A stretch of 64,000 nucleotides of DNA from Aliiglaciecola sp. LCG003 (GCF_030316135.1 NZ_CP128185.1:4154001-4218000); one strand, 5' to 3'; counted from the first letter of the stretch, positions 9,230 through 18,061 are shown. Made by a program: numbers and translations. The notes: generated from the sequence alone by a model not told the origin.

Positions 9230-11155
9230 TTATTTGGAAGTTTTTAGGTAAGTATAGCCTTTCAGACAATCTTCATAAAAGTCAGTCCACTTCACCCCTT
9301 CACGAGGCTTCATATTGCCTTTAGCAATATTACTATCAATCAACTTCTTCACAGCTTGAGCCATAGAACTAGGATGATATTGCATAATGGACAGCACATC
9401 ATTTACCGATGAACCTGTCACCACTTCTTCAATGTAGAAATCCAATGGGTCATCATCATGGCTAAAGATATGCACTTCATTTAAACGACCAAACAGGTTA
9501 TGCATATCGCCCATCACGTCCTGATACGCGCCGGTAAGAAACATTCCTAAGAAGTATTCTTCACCTTTGTTGATTTTATTTATCGGCAATACGTCGGAAA
9601 TACCTTTTTCCAAAACGAATTGATCAATTTTACCATCACTGTCACAGGTAATATCAACCAAAGAACAGTTCACCGTAGGGCGTTCATTCATTCGAGTTAA
9701 TGGCACTATGGGTAAAACCTGATCGATTGCCCAAGTATCCGCAGCAGATTGGAATACCGAAAAGTTACACAAATACTGAGACGACAAGTCGTAGTCTAAT
9801 TCACGCATATCTTCTGGCACAAACTCTGCCGTTTGCATAAGCACCTGCAAGCTTTCCATGATTTGCCAATATAATGTTTCTATCTTGGCTAATTCTTCCA
9901 GGCTAATAACCCGTAGCTTAAATGCTGAGATAGCCTGCTCTTTGTATTGCGCCGCATCATTGAAAATCTCTTGCAGATTTTCTTGCTTCTCAATGCTTTC
10001 AGTTAGATAACGCATGTTTTTAAGTAGAATATGCTCATCATCAACGACGCTAGTATCCATTTGTGAACTGTTGGAGCGGATCTCGCCAACAATTTCAGCA
10101 ATAACACAACTATGGTGTGCAGTGATCGCTCGACCACTTTCACTAACTAAAGTCGGGTGAGGCACTTTTTCTAAGTCACAGACTTCTTTCATGCCAAACA
10201 CAATATCGGCCACATATTCTTGAATATTGTAATTCATCGACGAATCGTTAGTCGATTTGCTGCCGTCATAGTCTATGCCCAGGCCGCCACCAACATCTAC
10301 GTAATCAAGTTTAAAACCTAAATGATGCAGTTCGGCGTAAATCATTGCGCCTTCGTTGATGGCTTCTTTTACCGCACGGATATCGGTCAATTGGCTGCCA
10401 ATATGAAAGTGCAATAATTTGAAACAGTGGCCCATGCCTTCGGCTTCGAGCAAACGAGCGGCATTAATAATTTCAGTAATGGTCAGTCCGAATTTAGCTT
10501 TATCGCCGCCGGATCCTTCCCATTTTCCTCTTCCTTTCACCGTCATTTTTGAACGCAGACCAATAAGCGGCTCTATGTCTAATTCTTTGGATAATCGAAT
10601 TAGCATGGTCAGTTCGGAGAATTTTTCGATGACCACAATGATTTTGCGACCTAGCTTGCGTGCCAACAAAGACAAACGAATGAACTCTTCGTCTTTATAT
10701 CCATTCAAAATAGTCAAGGCTTCGGGATCGGTATTATATGCCAACACGGTTAACAACTCGGCTTTTGAACCAGCTTCTAATCCATAGTTATAAGGCTGGC
10801 CAGCATCGACAATTTCTTCAACCACTTCACGCATCTGGTTAACTTTAACCGGATAAACCCCTCGATAACTGCCTTGATAGTCAGCATCTTTGATGGTTTT
10901 AATGAATGTTTCGTTTAGCAAGGCCACCTGAGAACGCAATATGTCGTGAAAACGCAGCACGATTGGAAACTGAATTCCTTCTTGCTGAATTTCATCAATC
11001 ACATCTTTGATATCAATGCGCATCTTCTCATTGTTAACATCAGGCGTAACATGCAAATTCCCATTAGGGCCAATTTCAAAATAACCGCCACCCCAACGTT
11101 TGACGCCGTATAATTTTTCGGCATCGTCAATTGACCATGTATCGCTATTACTCAT
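9230..11155 (-). CDS. speA: Biosynthetic arginine decarboxylase
   Basis: SpeA converts arginine to agmatine, the first step of the agmatine route to putrescine and spermidine. It is a PLP fold-III enzyme; the PLP lysine is expected at Lys104 in VYPVKVNQ. The later HFHIGSQ and DVGGGLGIDY motifs of the alanine-racemase-like barrel are intact. At 641 residues it has the usual length. The following helical and C-terminal beta domains run without break. The gene is alone in its transcription unit. No agmatinase or agmatine deiminase gene is adjacent, so the next enzyme is elsewhere. Confidence 0.96.
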   Translation of the reverse strand: MSNSDTWSIDDAEKLYGVKRWGGGYFEIGPNGNLHVTPDVNNEKMRIDIKDVIDEIQQEGIQFPIVLRFHDILRSQVALLNETFIKTIKDADYQGSYRGVYPVKVNQMREVVEEIVDAGQPYNYGLEAGSKAELLTVLAYNTDPEALTILNGYKDEEFIRLSLLARKLGRKIIVVIEKFSELTMLIRLSKELDIEPLIGLRSKMTVKGRGKWEGSGGDKAKFGLTITEIINAARLLEAEGMGHCFKLLHFHIGSQLTDIRAVKEAINEGAMIYAELHHLGFKLDYVDVGGGLGIDYDGSKSTNDSSMNYNIQEYVADIVFGMKEVCDLEKVPHPTLVSESGRAITAHHSCVIAEIVGEIRSNSSQMDTSVVDDEHILLKNMRYLTESIEKQENLQEIFNDAAQYKEQAISAFKLRVISLEELAKIETLYWQIMESLQVLMQTAEFVPEDMRELDYDLSSQYLCNFSVFQSAADTWAIDQVLPIVPLTRMNERPTVNCSLVDITCDSDGKIDQFVLEKGISDVLPINKINKGEEYFLGMFLTGAYQDVMGDMHNLFGRLNEVHIFSHDDDPLDFYIEEVVTGSSVNDVLSIMQYHPSSMAQAVKKLIDSNIAKGNMKPREGVKWTDFYEDCLKGYTYLKTSK

Positions 11156-11198
11156 TCATATACTCCGGTGAGCGCATCCGATTGCTATTTAATTGAAA

Positions 11199-11223
11199 AG
11201 GGCAATTCTAAATGAATTGCCCT
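11199..11223 (-). terminator. Terminator after the XRE regulator operon
   Basis: A 9-bp perfect stem AGGGCAATT (11199-11207) / AATTGCCCT (11215-11223) with a 7-base loop. Read on the minus strand it is followed by TTTTC. It lies 60-90 bases past the regulator stop. Confidence 0.6.
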
Positions 11224-11286
11224 ATTGAAATGTATTCTCTATTTGTAGCTATTATACTTGGCAGATGACAATAAAGTGTACCTTTT

Positions 11287-11520
11287 TTAACAGCCCTTTA
11301 CTGGATCTTCAGGCGAATATTGAAATATATCGTCTAAATTAGTGTTAAATACATGGGCTATTTTAAAAGCCACTTCCAATGAAGGCGAATATTTGCCTTT
11401 TTCAATCGCCATTATGGTTTGCCGTGTAACACCAACCAAATCTGCCAATGCTTGTTGGGTCATCTCATCAGCAAAAAAGCGTTTCTCTTTGACCTTATTA
11501 ATAATTGGTACAGCAGCCAT
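11287..11520 (-). CDS. Small XRE-family helix-turn-helix regulator
   Basis: A 77-residue Cro/CI-type DNA-binding protein. The helix-turn-helix runs from about residue 18 to 70, with MTQQALADLVGVTRQTI and the typical end LDDIFQ of the YozG/HipB-like small regulators. AGAGGT lies 8 bases before the ATG. It starts 2 bases after the membrane protein upstream ends, so the two are co-expressed. In many genomes such regulators pair with a small multi-pass membrane protein and repress their own operon. The ligand or signal is unknown. Confidence 0.85.
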   Translation of the reverse strand: MAAVPIINKVKEKRFFADEMTQQALADLVGVTRQTIMAIEKGKYSPSLEVAFKIAHVFNTNLDDIFQYSPEDPVKGC

Positions 11521-11522
11521 CG

Positions 11523-11993
11523 CTAGTAACCTCTGCGATAGTAAAATATTTGACCAGAAAATCGAGCAACTTCCGACAATATAAACGTCAGCATTAAGAT
11601 ATGAGCCGTCAACATTGGGATCCCGAATGAATGCTCATTGCTGGCGATTTCGGGGTTGTACTCGGTCGCAATCATTCGAATTAGTGTTGCTAGCACGCCC
11701 ACAACTAATACACTGTAGCCAATGCTATTACCGCGATATTCTATCAATTTATCTCGCTCGTCAGCGCCCATTTTAGCCGCTTTATAATTGGTTGCGGCTA
11801 ACATAGAGTGAAACAGCGCCTCGACAATAATGATTAAAACCACGGTGTTAATCATTAAACCGACGATCGCAACTTTGCTTATTTCCAAGGGTACGCCTTG
11901 CAGTTCAAAGACACGATAAAAGTAGTTGCCAAAAATAGCCAAGGTGCTGATCAATGAGATCCAAGTGCTTTTTTCTTTAAATGACATGTCCAT
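11523..11993 (-). CDS. Four-helix membrane protein paired with XRE regulator
   Basis: A 156-residue protein with about four hydrophobic helices (starting near residues 10, 38, 85 and 125) and a charged loop KMGADERDKLIEYRGN between the second and third. That loop resembles the DERD-containing segment of small DUF2178-like membrane proteins encoded beside XRE regulators; the assignment is tentative. I moved the start from an upstream in-frame codon to the ATG at 11993 because GGAGG stands 7 bases before it. No enzymatic motif was seen. It probably acts with the next gene. Confidence 0.7.
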   Translation of the reverse strand: MDMSFKEKSTWISLISTLAIFGNYFYRVFELQGVPLEISKVAIVGLMINTVVLIIIVEALFHSMLAATNYKAAKMGADERDKLIEYRGNSIGYSVLVVGVLATLIRMIATEYNPEIASNEHSFGIPMLTAHILMLTFILSEVARFSGQIFYYRRGY

Positions 11994-12096
11994 TTTGTGT
12001 CCTCCATGTGACAGAAAGACAAATGTATGCTCCAAATAACATCATGTCAAATATTATTAACATTATGTTATTAATTTATAACTATTATAGCGTGTA

Positions 12097-12537
12097 TTAC
12101 TCTGTGCCTATATCTTCATTCCATAATTCTGGCTGATTGATAATGAATTTTTCCATCATTGCTATGCAGGTGGGATCTTGTAATACTTTTATATTGACAC
12201 CTCGGCGTCTGAGTAAATCTTCTTCACCAATAAAGGTTTGATTCTCACCTATCACTACCTTAGGTATTTCATACAATAAGATTGCCCCTGAACACATAGA
12301 ACAAGGGGATAGCGTAGTGTACAAAGTGCATTCTCTGTATACATGAGCCGGTTGGCGACCGGCATTTTCGAAAGCGTCCATTTCACCATGTAAAATCGGA
12401 CTACCGGATTGAACCCGTCGATTATGACCCCGTCCAATAATTTCATTTTGATAGACGATAACCGAACCTATGGGTATACCACCTTCATCTCGGCCTTTTG
12501 CTGCTTCGTCGATGGCTGCTTGCATAAAAATGTCCAA
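12097..12537 (-). CDS. Cytosine deaminase of the yeast Fcy1 type
   Basis: A 146-residue cytidine-deaminase-fold zinc hydrolase. The zinc and proton-shuttle motifs are HGEMDAFENAG and SPCSMCSGA. The sequence follows the yeast cytosine deaminase pattern, including GRGHNRR, TLYTTLSPC, VVIGEN and the terminal WNEDIG, and does not look like TadA, bacterial CodA or guanine deaminase. It should convert cytosine to uracil, which Upp (38.5 kb) could salvage. The TTG at 12537 is favoured over the ATG at 12525 because GGAG lies 7 bases before the TTG. The gene stands alone. Confidence 0.85.
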   Translation of the reverse strand: MDIFMQAAIDEAAKGRDEGGIPIGSVIVYQNEIIGRGHNRRVQSGSPILHGEMDAFENAGRQPAHVYRECTLYTTLSPCSMCSGAILLYEIPKVVIGENQTFIGEEDLLRRRGVNIKVLQDPTCIAMMEKFIINQPELWNEDIGTE

Positions 12538-12936
12538 AATATCACTCCTTTTTTATTTGAAGGGTAACCGATGATGATTACTTATTTGTTACACCGCTGT
12601 GTACAGAATATCGCGCCTAGCTTATTACAGAATATATTCAGTGGTAGCAGCAAGGTGATTAAAGCAGACCATAACAAAAGTACCATAGCCAGGCAGTATG
12701 ATACACCTAGCAGATAAGGATTTAATCGACAGAAATATCAAATAGCTCAGACTGGTTTGTTGTATTCAGCGTATATTGTGTAGTCGATTAAAATTAACCG
12801 AATGATATCCAACATCAGCACTCTCGAATAAATTAGCTTCTTGCTTAGCTACTTTTGATAGAATGGCCTGGTATAAACAAATTGAAGTGCGTGGACTCAA
12901 AAACCATTCATAATAAGAGGAGTGAAACAGTTAATT
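12538..12936. other. Divergent promoter region, deaminase / PHP gene
   Basis: About 400 AT-rich bases between divergent genes with no credible coding region. A 10-bp inverted repeat, TTTAATCGAC at 12721-12730 and its complement at 12783-12792, is the only structure noted; at 52 bases apart it is of doubtful meaning. AAGAGGAG near 12915-12922 serves the downstream gene. Confidence 0.5.
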
Positions 12937-13701
12937 ATGAAAATACTGGTAGATACCCATTCTCATACCATTGCAAGTACTCATGCCTACAGTAACGTTC
13001 ATGATTACTTTGTGCAGGCAAAAGAGAAGGGCATGCAAATGTTTTCACTTACAGATCATGGGCCCGAAATGCCGGACTCTCCTCATCCATGGCATTTCGG
13101 CAACCGCCATGTGATCCCCAGAGTAATTGACAATGTAGCTTGTCTAAGAGGCATTGAAGCCAACATTATGCCCCCCGATGGCGGTTTAGATGTGCCCCAA
13201 GGCATGATGCCCTATCTCGATTTCATTATTGCCAGTTTCCACGAACCGGTAATTCCGCCTACCAGTCGGGCACAGCATACAAAAGCACTTATTAACACTA
13301 TTCAAGCCGGTGAGTGCCAAATCATTGGGCATCCTGGCAACCCTAATTATCCCATTGATTTTGAACAAGTGATTATCGCCGCCAAAGATAACAATGTGTT
13401 ATTGGAGATTAATAATAGTTCATTCACACACTCTCGTTTAGGCAGTGAGCCCCATTGTATCGAATTAATGGAGCTTATCGACAAGCTAGATTGGAAAGTG
13501 GTGTTCTCAAGTGACGCTCATATCGCTTACAATTTGGGCGAGTATGGCCAAAGTATTTCCCATGCTAAGCGAATTGGTTTTCCGTTAGAGCGAATTGTTA
13601 ATCGCGACGCAGGTACATTTTTGGATTTTCTTGGCCAACACAATAAACCTGTGGTAAAAGAATTAGCTGAATGGCGCAGCAACCTAAGTGGGACAGCCTG
13701 A
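12937..13701 (+). CDS. PHP-domain metal-dependent phosphatase, YcdX-like
   Basis: A 254-residue PHP-fold hydrolase resembling E. coli YcdX, a trinuclear-zinc phosphatase linked to swarming. The metal ligands appear in order: DTHSHT near the N-terminus, LTDHGPEMPD, GIEANI, SFHEP, IIGHPGN and FSSDAH. The natural substrate is not known. The ATG at 12937 begins MKILVDTHSHT as in the family; a GTG five codons earlier lies right on the ribosome-binding site and is less likely. The gene is monocistronic and converges on the MarR-GNAT gene 12 bases later. Confidence 0.85.
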   Translation: MKILVDTHSHTIASTHAYSNVHDYFVQAKEKGMQMFSLTDHGPEMPDSPHPWHFGNRHVIPRVIDNVACLRGIEANIMPPDGGLDVPQGMMPYLDFIIASFHEPVIPPTSRAQHTKALINTIQAGECQIIGHPGNPNYPIDFEQVIIAAKDNNVLLEINNSSFTHSRLGSEPHCIELMELIDKLDWKVVFSSDAHIAYNLGEYGQSISHAKRIGFPLERIVNRDAGTFLDFLGQHNKPVVKELAEWRSNLSGTA

Positions 13702-13713
13702 AGCTAGGCTCAT

Positions 13714-14679
13714 TTAGCCTACCCAGCGCATTGCAACATTGCATCGCTGATAACTGGCTCCATATTTGGCCATAATGTCAGCATCGTGTACAAAGCCATT
13801 TTTTTCATACAAATGAATGGCTGCTTCGCACTTCTTGTTGGTTAACAAAAATAGGCAGTCCAGTGGCAAATTATTGGCCTGTTGTATAACGTACTGGAGT
13901 AAAATTTCGCCTACTTTGAGGCCTCTGGCATTTTCCAGCACGCCCATTTTAGTAAGCTCGTAAGCCCCTTCGCCTTTACTAAGCAACGCGCAAGCCCCAA
14001 CTATGCCAAATTCTGGGTGTTGCGCAAACCAAATTTTACCACCTGGGTCTATGATAAATTTTTGCGGATCACGCAACACCTGTTTATCAACCTCTTCCAA
14101 CACAAACATAGCTTCGATCCATTGCGTATTAATACTCTCAAAGAAGGCCGCACGTTGGGGGGTATAGTCAACAATCGAAATACGGTTTGGCTGCATAGTC
14201 GTGTCCTGCTCGGCATTGTAAAAGTGATGGGTACGGGCTAACAATGATTGCTCATCAAGGGCTTTTTCAAATTGTAAAAGGGATTGGTAAAACTGATTGT
14301 CGTAGGCTTCACATAGTTGTTTGGCTGCACTATCAACCGCTTTCCATATAGGCTTCATACGCGCAACTTGCTCTTTACCCAAGTCGGATAAAGCTATGAC
14401 TTTTTTCCGTGAATCCACGCTGCTGGTTGTTAAACTGATGAGTTTTTTATTTTCAAGTTGACGGCAAAACTGGCTTAAAGCAGGTTGACTTAATCCTAAG
14501 TATTCTGATGCCTCCACCACACTCACCTGTTGCTTATTATCCAGCAGCGCCAACAAGGTGAACCACTTGGGTTGCACGTCCATAGCGTAATGCTGATAGA
14601 CCAAACCAGCCTCCGCCAGCATGCGTTCACTTATGCGCTTCAAGCGACTGCCTAGCGCGAGTTCACCCAATTCATCCAA
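13714..14679 (-). CDS. MarR-type regulator fused to GNAT N-acetyltransferase
   Basis: This 321-residue protein combines an N-terminal MarR winged helix (about residues 10-140, SQPALSQFCRQLENKKLI as recognition region and the DSRKK wing) with a C-terminal GNAT domain (about 165-320, GLKVGEILLQYVIQQA as acetyl-CoA loop and LYEKNGF). Such fusions form a recognised family of unknown substrate. The start is probably TTG at 14679; there is no in-frame ATG before the conserved LGELALGSRLKR, and the next in-frame stop is only nine codons upstream. A perfect 12-bp inverted repeat just upstream is a candidate self-operator. Confidence 0.85.
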   Translation of the reverse strand: MDELGELALGSRLKRISERMLAEAGLVYQHYAMDVQPKWFTLLALLDNKQQVSVVEASEYLGLSQPALSQFCRQLENKKLISLTTSSVDSRKKVIALSDLGKEQVARMKPIWKAVDSAAKQLCEAYDNQFYQSLLQFEKALDEQSLLARTHHFYNAEQDTTMQPNRISIVDYTPQRAAFFESINTQWIEAMFVLEEVDKQVLRDPQKFIIDPGGKIWFAQHPEFGIVGACALLSKGEGAYELTKMGVLENARGLKVGEILLQYVIQQANNLPLDCLFLLTNKKCEAAIHLYEKNGFVHDADIMAKYGASYQRCNVAMRWVG

Positions 14680-14722
14680 AAAGTCAGCTGTTATATTAAA
14701 CCCTCAATCAACATAATCATTT

Positions 14723-14770
14723 ATATAACTACTTATATATAAAATCAACATGTTAGACAAGTAGTTATAT
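14723..14770. promoter_or_regulatory. 12-bp inverted repeat upstream of MarR-GNAT gene
   Basis: ATATAACTACTT (14723-14734) and its exact complement AAGTAGTTATAT (14759-14770) flank 24 bases that contain a smaller AACATGTT palindrome (14746-14753). It lies between the MarR-GNAT gene and the DUF3224 gene, where an autoregulatory operator would be expected. Binding is inferred, not shown. It could also fold as an RNA hairpin. Confidence 0.4.
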
Positions 14771-14794
14771 TTAGGCAGTATTTGCAACTGAGGG

Positions 14795-15280
14795 TTATTT
14801 TATCAGATAGTTCAAATTATAAAGGTGCTTACCATCGACTATTTCGATTTCCATGCTTCCGGATATACCAGTAAGTTGGTCTGTTCCTGAGTCAGGTATG
14901 ATGCTAATCGTTAAGGCTTGGGCACCTTTATCCATTCTCCCAAAGTGCTGCAAAGCCACAGAGCCTTGTTTATTCGCTATTTTGCCAGTGAATACTTCTA
15001 TCGCCACATAGCCAGCAGAGCCTTTTACACCGCTCATAAAGCTCAACATCTGCCCTTTGCTATTGCCATCCATTGGGCCTTGGTATTGTTTATCCAAGGT
15101 CATTCGCCCAACACTAAATTCGTTATCTTGTTGCGGTAACATGCTGACTTCAAAGCTACCTTTTATTGATTGCATGCTTGGCTCTCCTGAACGGGTTTGT
15201 ACCATATCGTTGGCAGCAGCAAGTTCGTTACCCACTATAAGAATAAACATTGCGGCTAAGGTTTTTTTGAACATGATCAT
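14795..15280 (-). CDS. Exported DUF3224-family protein
   Basis: A 161-residue protein with an N-terminal signal peptide (about 22 residues) followed by a single DUF3224 domain. Typical family segments are KGSFEVSMLPQ, SKGQMLSF, KGSAGYVAIEVFTG, LQHFGRM and ISIIPDSGT. DUF3224 is a beta-barrel fold distantly like allene-oxide-cyclase and has no proven activity. Most family members are cytoplasmic, so the signal peptide is a small peculiarity. The start may be 15280 or the ATG two codons later; the ribosome-binding site is weak for both. Confidence 0.82.
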   Translation of the reverse strand: MIMFKKTLAAMFILIVGNELAAANDMVQTRSGEPSMQSIKGSFEVSMLPQQDNEFSVGRMTLDKQYQGPMDGNSKGQMLSFMSGVKGSAGYVAIEVFTGKIANKQGSVALQHFGRMDKGAQALTISIIPDSGTDQLTGISGSMEIEIVDGKHLYNLNYLIK

Positions 15281-15360
15281 TAATCATCTGCGATGTATTA
15301 CATTAGCATAGCACATACTGTATATAATTACAGATCTGAAAATGCGTTAAATGTACAAAA

Positions 15361-16056
15361 TTAGTCCAACATCCCCAAGCGTTGTAACTGCTTCTCTACC
15401 TGACCTAAATGGCCTAACTTCAGCCAAAAAACTGCCCCTTGGCCGCCGGATACACCTTGGATTTCATCCCCTATTGGCGTGCGCAGCCAGCTATACTGGT
15501 TCAGGTTTTGCTGTTGCTCGATAAATTCACCTTGTAATACAAGCAGCTCGGCCCCCATTGGAGTTGATAGCTGAAATGACTGATTGGCCGCGAGTTTCAC
15601 AACCTGAACCTGTTCATAATCACTAGCAAATAGGTTGCCCGTCTCGACGCCTAATTGCTCAGCATCAGCACTATATGATGCATCTCGAGTATTCATAACC
15701 AGTTGTATATTGTCGTCGGGTTCGAATTGCCACAACTTGACTAGAATGACGCATCCCTGCGCTGAACCTGGCTGATGTTTAGTATTGGGAGGATTGCGCA
15801 CGTAAGTGCCGGCTGGATAGTCTCCAAACTCATCCTGAAAAATTCCTTCAAGGACCAGAAACTCTTCTCCACCTCTATGTACGTGAGGGGCGAACTGACT
15901 ACCCGGTGCGTAACGCACTACACTAGTAGCACGTGCAACCTCGTCTCCAACTCGATCCAAAGGTCGCCTGTCAACTCCTTTAATAGGAGACGGTTGCCAA
16001 GGCTGCTGACTAGTGTGCACAATCACCCGCTGGCTAAAATTCGCATTAAGCTGCAT
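15361..16056 (-). CDS. ChrR-like bicupin protein without anti-sigma domain
   Basis: A 231-residue protein with two cupin barrels. The first holds the metal ligands in HVHRGGEEFLVLEG and a later H in NTKHQPGS, as in the cupin domain of the anti-sigma factor ChrR. The second copy (about residues 140-225) is degenerate and lacks the histidines. The zinc-binding anti-sigma segment of true ChrR is absent and no sigma factor gene is next to it, so a free-standing cupin enzyme or sensor is more likely. I prefer the ATG at 16056; the longer frame starts at TTG. Confidence 0.75.
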   Translation of the reverse strand: MQLNANFSQRVIVHTSQQPWQPSPIKGVDRRPLDRVGDEVARATSVVRYAPGSQFAPHVHRGGEEFLVLEGIFQDEFGDYPAGTYVRNPPNTKHQPGSAQGCVILVKLWQFEPDDNIQLVMNTRDASYSADAEQLGVETGNLFASDYEQVQVVKLAANQSFQLSTPMGAELLVLQGEFIEQQQNLNQYSWLRTPIGDEIQGVSGGQGAVFWLKLGHLGQVEKQLQRLGMLD

Positions 16057-16431
16057 TGTATTCTCGTATTGGTGTTTATCTTCAGCTGTTATGCCGCCTA
16101 TAGGTCGCAAACTCAACCATTGATACTGAAATAAAACCAGTATCGGTTAAAAATAACACTAACTCTTAGTCAACACAAAAAGGCTGAGCCCCAACGCGTG
16201 GGTTACGGCCGGTTTGTATTTACCCAAAAAAGATCATATTTAACAATTTGTTAGAAAAAATGCTGACTATCTTAAACAGACATCCCCTAGCTTTAAAAGC
16301 CAATAACTAATTTTTTAGGTACATGAATTCATACCCTTGTATCGACCAAATTATATCCAAGTATTCAAAAATCCCGTCTAATGCGCTCCATCGAACGACA
16401 CCAATTTAATTTAAATTTTGAGGAAATAACC

Positions 16432-16827
16432 ATGTTGAAAATAGTTAAAACTTCTATCCTAATCGCTACTGCTTCTTTCATCTATACTGGTCAAGCGCAA
16501 GCTGACGTGAACGATGCATTACAAAATATCTGCACTATCGTACAAGCGGATGATAAGAGCGAATTACGTAAAAAAATGAAACTTGTTGAATCTGATTTCA
16601 GACTGAAATTGCAAGACTACTACACAGGTGTGTCTTGTGGTGGTGAGAGCTTGATCCGTACTGCATTTAAGAGCAACGCAGTTGAGTCTGGCACTTTGTT
16701 AGTCAAAAAAATGCCTAAGAGTCAGTTGAATGCACCTGAAGGTGATGGCAAGACTTTACGTGCTTGGGTTTCTGAGAATGGCTTCATGGATTCTCCTATC
16801 GCATCTGTGCTAAACGAGCGCATCTAA
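16432..16827 (+). CDS. Secreted DUF3718 protein, copy 1
   Basis: A 131-residue exported protein. A signal peptide of about 24 residues ends in AQA. The mature part is a DUF3718 domain with two cysteines (CTIV and VSCGG) that could form a disulfide, and the family pattern KSELRKKMK and SLIRTAF. The function is unknown; the family is found mainly in Alteromonadales and related marine bacteria. GAGGAA stands 7 bases before the ATG at 16432, which is preferred to an in-frame upstream codon at 16381. The nucleotide sequence is identical to that of 17595-17990. It has its own strong terminator. Confidence 0.85.
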   Translation: MLKIVKTSILIATASFIYTGQAQADVNDALQNICTIVQADDKSELRKKMKLVESDFRLKLQDYYTGVSCGGESLIRTAFKSNAVESGTLLVKKMPKSQLNAPEGDGKTLRAWVSENGFMDSPIASVLNERI

Positions 16828-16872
16828 GCCAGACTAGACCTTCAAACAGTCTAAATACTCAATTTGTACTGA

Positions 16873-16898
16873 ACGGCTCCATTGCGAGCCGTTTTTTT
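16873..16898 (+). terminator. Terminator of DUF3718 copy 1
   Basis: Stem ACGGCTC (16873-16879) / GAGCCGT (16886-16892) with a 6-base loop, then six or more T. A classical rho-independent terminator, 46 bases after the stop. Confidence 0.92.
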
Positions 16899-16900
16899 GT

Positions 16901-17404
16901 TTTGGATATGGTTAGTTAACATATTTCCAGTTGGGTTATCGCCACGTCAGACACGAACAAGTTTAAATTCATTCACATCCACAATCTAATCAGCAAACTT
17001 TTGCTAGCCCTCTTCAGGCATTAGGCTCTCCCGTTAAGCTTATTCAAACCCCGTTTTCCGGCTAGGACTTCGCATTGGTTACTCAGCAGCAGTTTGCATT
17101 CTTTCGTAACAGATGTCCGAACAATACCGTACTGATAGGCTTCAGGTTATGTCATATAAACCCGTCCAAGAAATTGGCCGCACCCTCGGTAGATCAGTTT
17201 CGAATGCAAACTAACAATCCTCATCCATCTCTATCACCTCCCTATAAAAAACTGAAAATATACCAATCAATAGCAGAGTCATTAGTCGATTATTTTTCAA
17301 AAACAGGCCGGTTAAATAATAATCAAACCATATTATTCTATATCACTACTGCTCTTATACTATTGTCTAATACCAAGATTTATCTCTATAAAAACTTTAT
17401 ATAG
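16901..17404. other. Spacer between the two duplicated DUF3718 units
   Basis: These 504 bases separate the identical units. An open frame from 17075 to 17404 (109 codons) has no recognisable domain, is poorly composed and is probably not a gene. The last 180 bases are strongly AT-rich and unlike the first part. I found no transposase fragment, terminal inverted repeat or tRNA. The material may be the remainder of the ancestral duplicated unit or an insertion. Confidence 0.5.
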
Positions 17405-17594
17405 AACAATTTGTTAGAAAAAATGCTGACTATCTTAAACAGACATCCCCTAGCTTTAAAAGCCAATAACTAATTTTTTAGGTACATGAATTCATACCCT
17501 TGTATCGACCAAATTATATCCAAGTATTCAAAAATCCCGTCTAATGCGCTCCATCGAACGACACCAATTTAATTTAAATTTTGAGGAAATAACC

Positions 17595-17990
17595 ATGTTG
17601 AAAATAGTTAAAACTTCTATCCTAATCGCTACTGCTTCTTTCATCTATACTGGTCAAGCGCAAGCTGACGTGAACGATGCATTACAAAATATCTGCACTA
17701 TCGTACAAGCGGATGATAAGAGCGAATTACGTAAAAAAATGAAACTTGTTGAATCTGATTTCAGACTGAAATTGCAAGACTACTACACAGGTGTGTCTTG
17801 TGGTGGTGAGAGCTTGATCCGTACTGCATTTAAGAGCAACGCAGTTGAGTCTGGCACTTTGTTAGTCAAAAAAATGCCTAAGAGTCAGTTGAATGCACCT
17901 GAAGGTGATGGCAAGACTTTACGTGCTTGGGTTTCTGAGAATGGCTTCATGGATTCTCCTATCGCATCTGTGCTAAACGAGCGCATCTAA
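17595..17990 (+). CDS. Secreted DUF3718 protein, copy 2
   Basis: Second copy, identical at base level to 16432-16827: 131 residues, signal peptide ending in AQA, DUF3718 domain with two cysteines. It carries the same 5' region and Shine-Dalgarno (GAGGAA before the ATG) and the same terminator, so both copies should be expressed equally and the dose is doubled. The next gene, a small membrane protein, begins about 110 bases after the stop and lies past the terminator. Confidence 0.85.
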   Translation: MLKIVKTSILIATASFIYTGQAQADVNDALQNICTIVQADDKSELRKKMKLVESDFRLKLQDYYTGVSCGGESLIRTAFKSNAVESGTLLVKKMPKSQLNAPEGDGKTLRAWVSENGFMDSPIASVLNERI

Positions 17991-18035
17991 GCCAGACTAG
18001 ACCTTCAAACAGTCTAAATACTCAATTTGTACTGA

Positions 18036-18061
18036 ACGGCTCCATTGCGAGCCGTTTTTTT
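18036..18061 (+). terminator. Terminator of DUF3718 copy 2
   Basis: Same hairpin as 16873-16898: ACGGCTC/GAGCCGT stem, 6-base loop and a T-run. Confidence 0.92.

Larger units (their letters stand above)
16242..16900. repeat. Exact duplication, copy 1 (659 bp)
   Basis: Bases 16242-16900 are identical to 17405-18063 (offset 1163). The unit contains the upstream region, the complete DUF3718 gene and its terminator. Beyond the exact edges the likeness continues weakly: GTTAACATATT recurs at the same offset 15 bases downstream (16915-16925 and 18078-18088), and the 14 upstream bases match at most positions. Confidence 0.93.

Noticed and set aside
10419-10787. 122-codon plus-strand frame
   Set aside because: Fully antisense to speA, with composition expected of a shadow.
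12721-12792. 10-bp inverted repeat TTTAATCGAC with 52-base spacer
   Set aside because: Too far apart for a normal operator or terminator, and expected now and then by chance in AT-rich DNA.
17041-17060. TTCAAACCCC, like a tRNA T-loop
   Set aside because: No acceptor stem, anticodon arm or D-arm can be built around it on either strand.
17075-17404. 109-codon open frame between the duplicated DUF3718 units
   Set aside because: No ribosome-binding site, no domain, and strongly AT-biased composition at the end; kept only as a note on the spacer.
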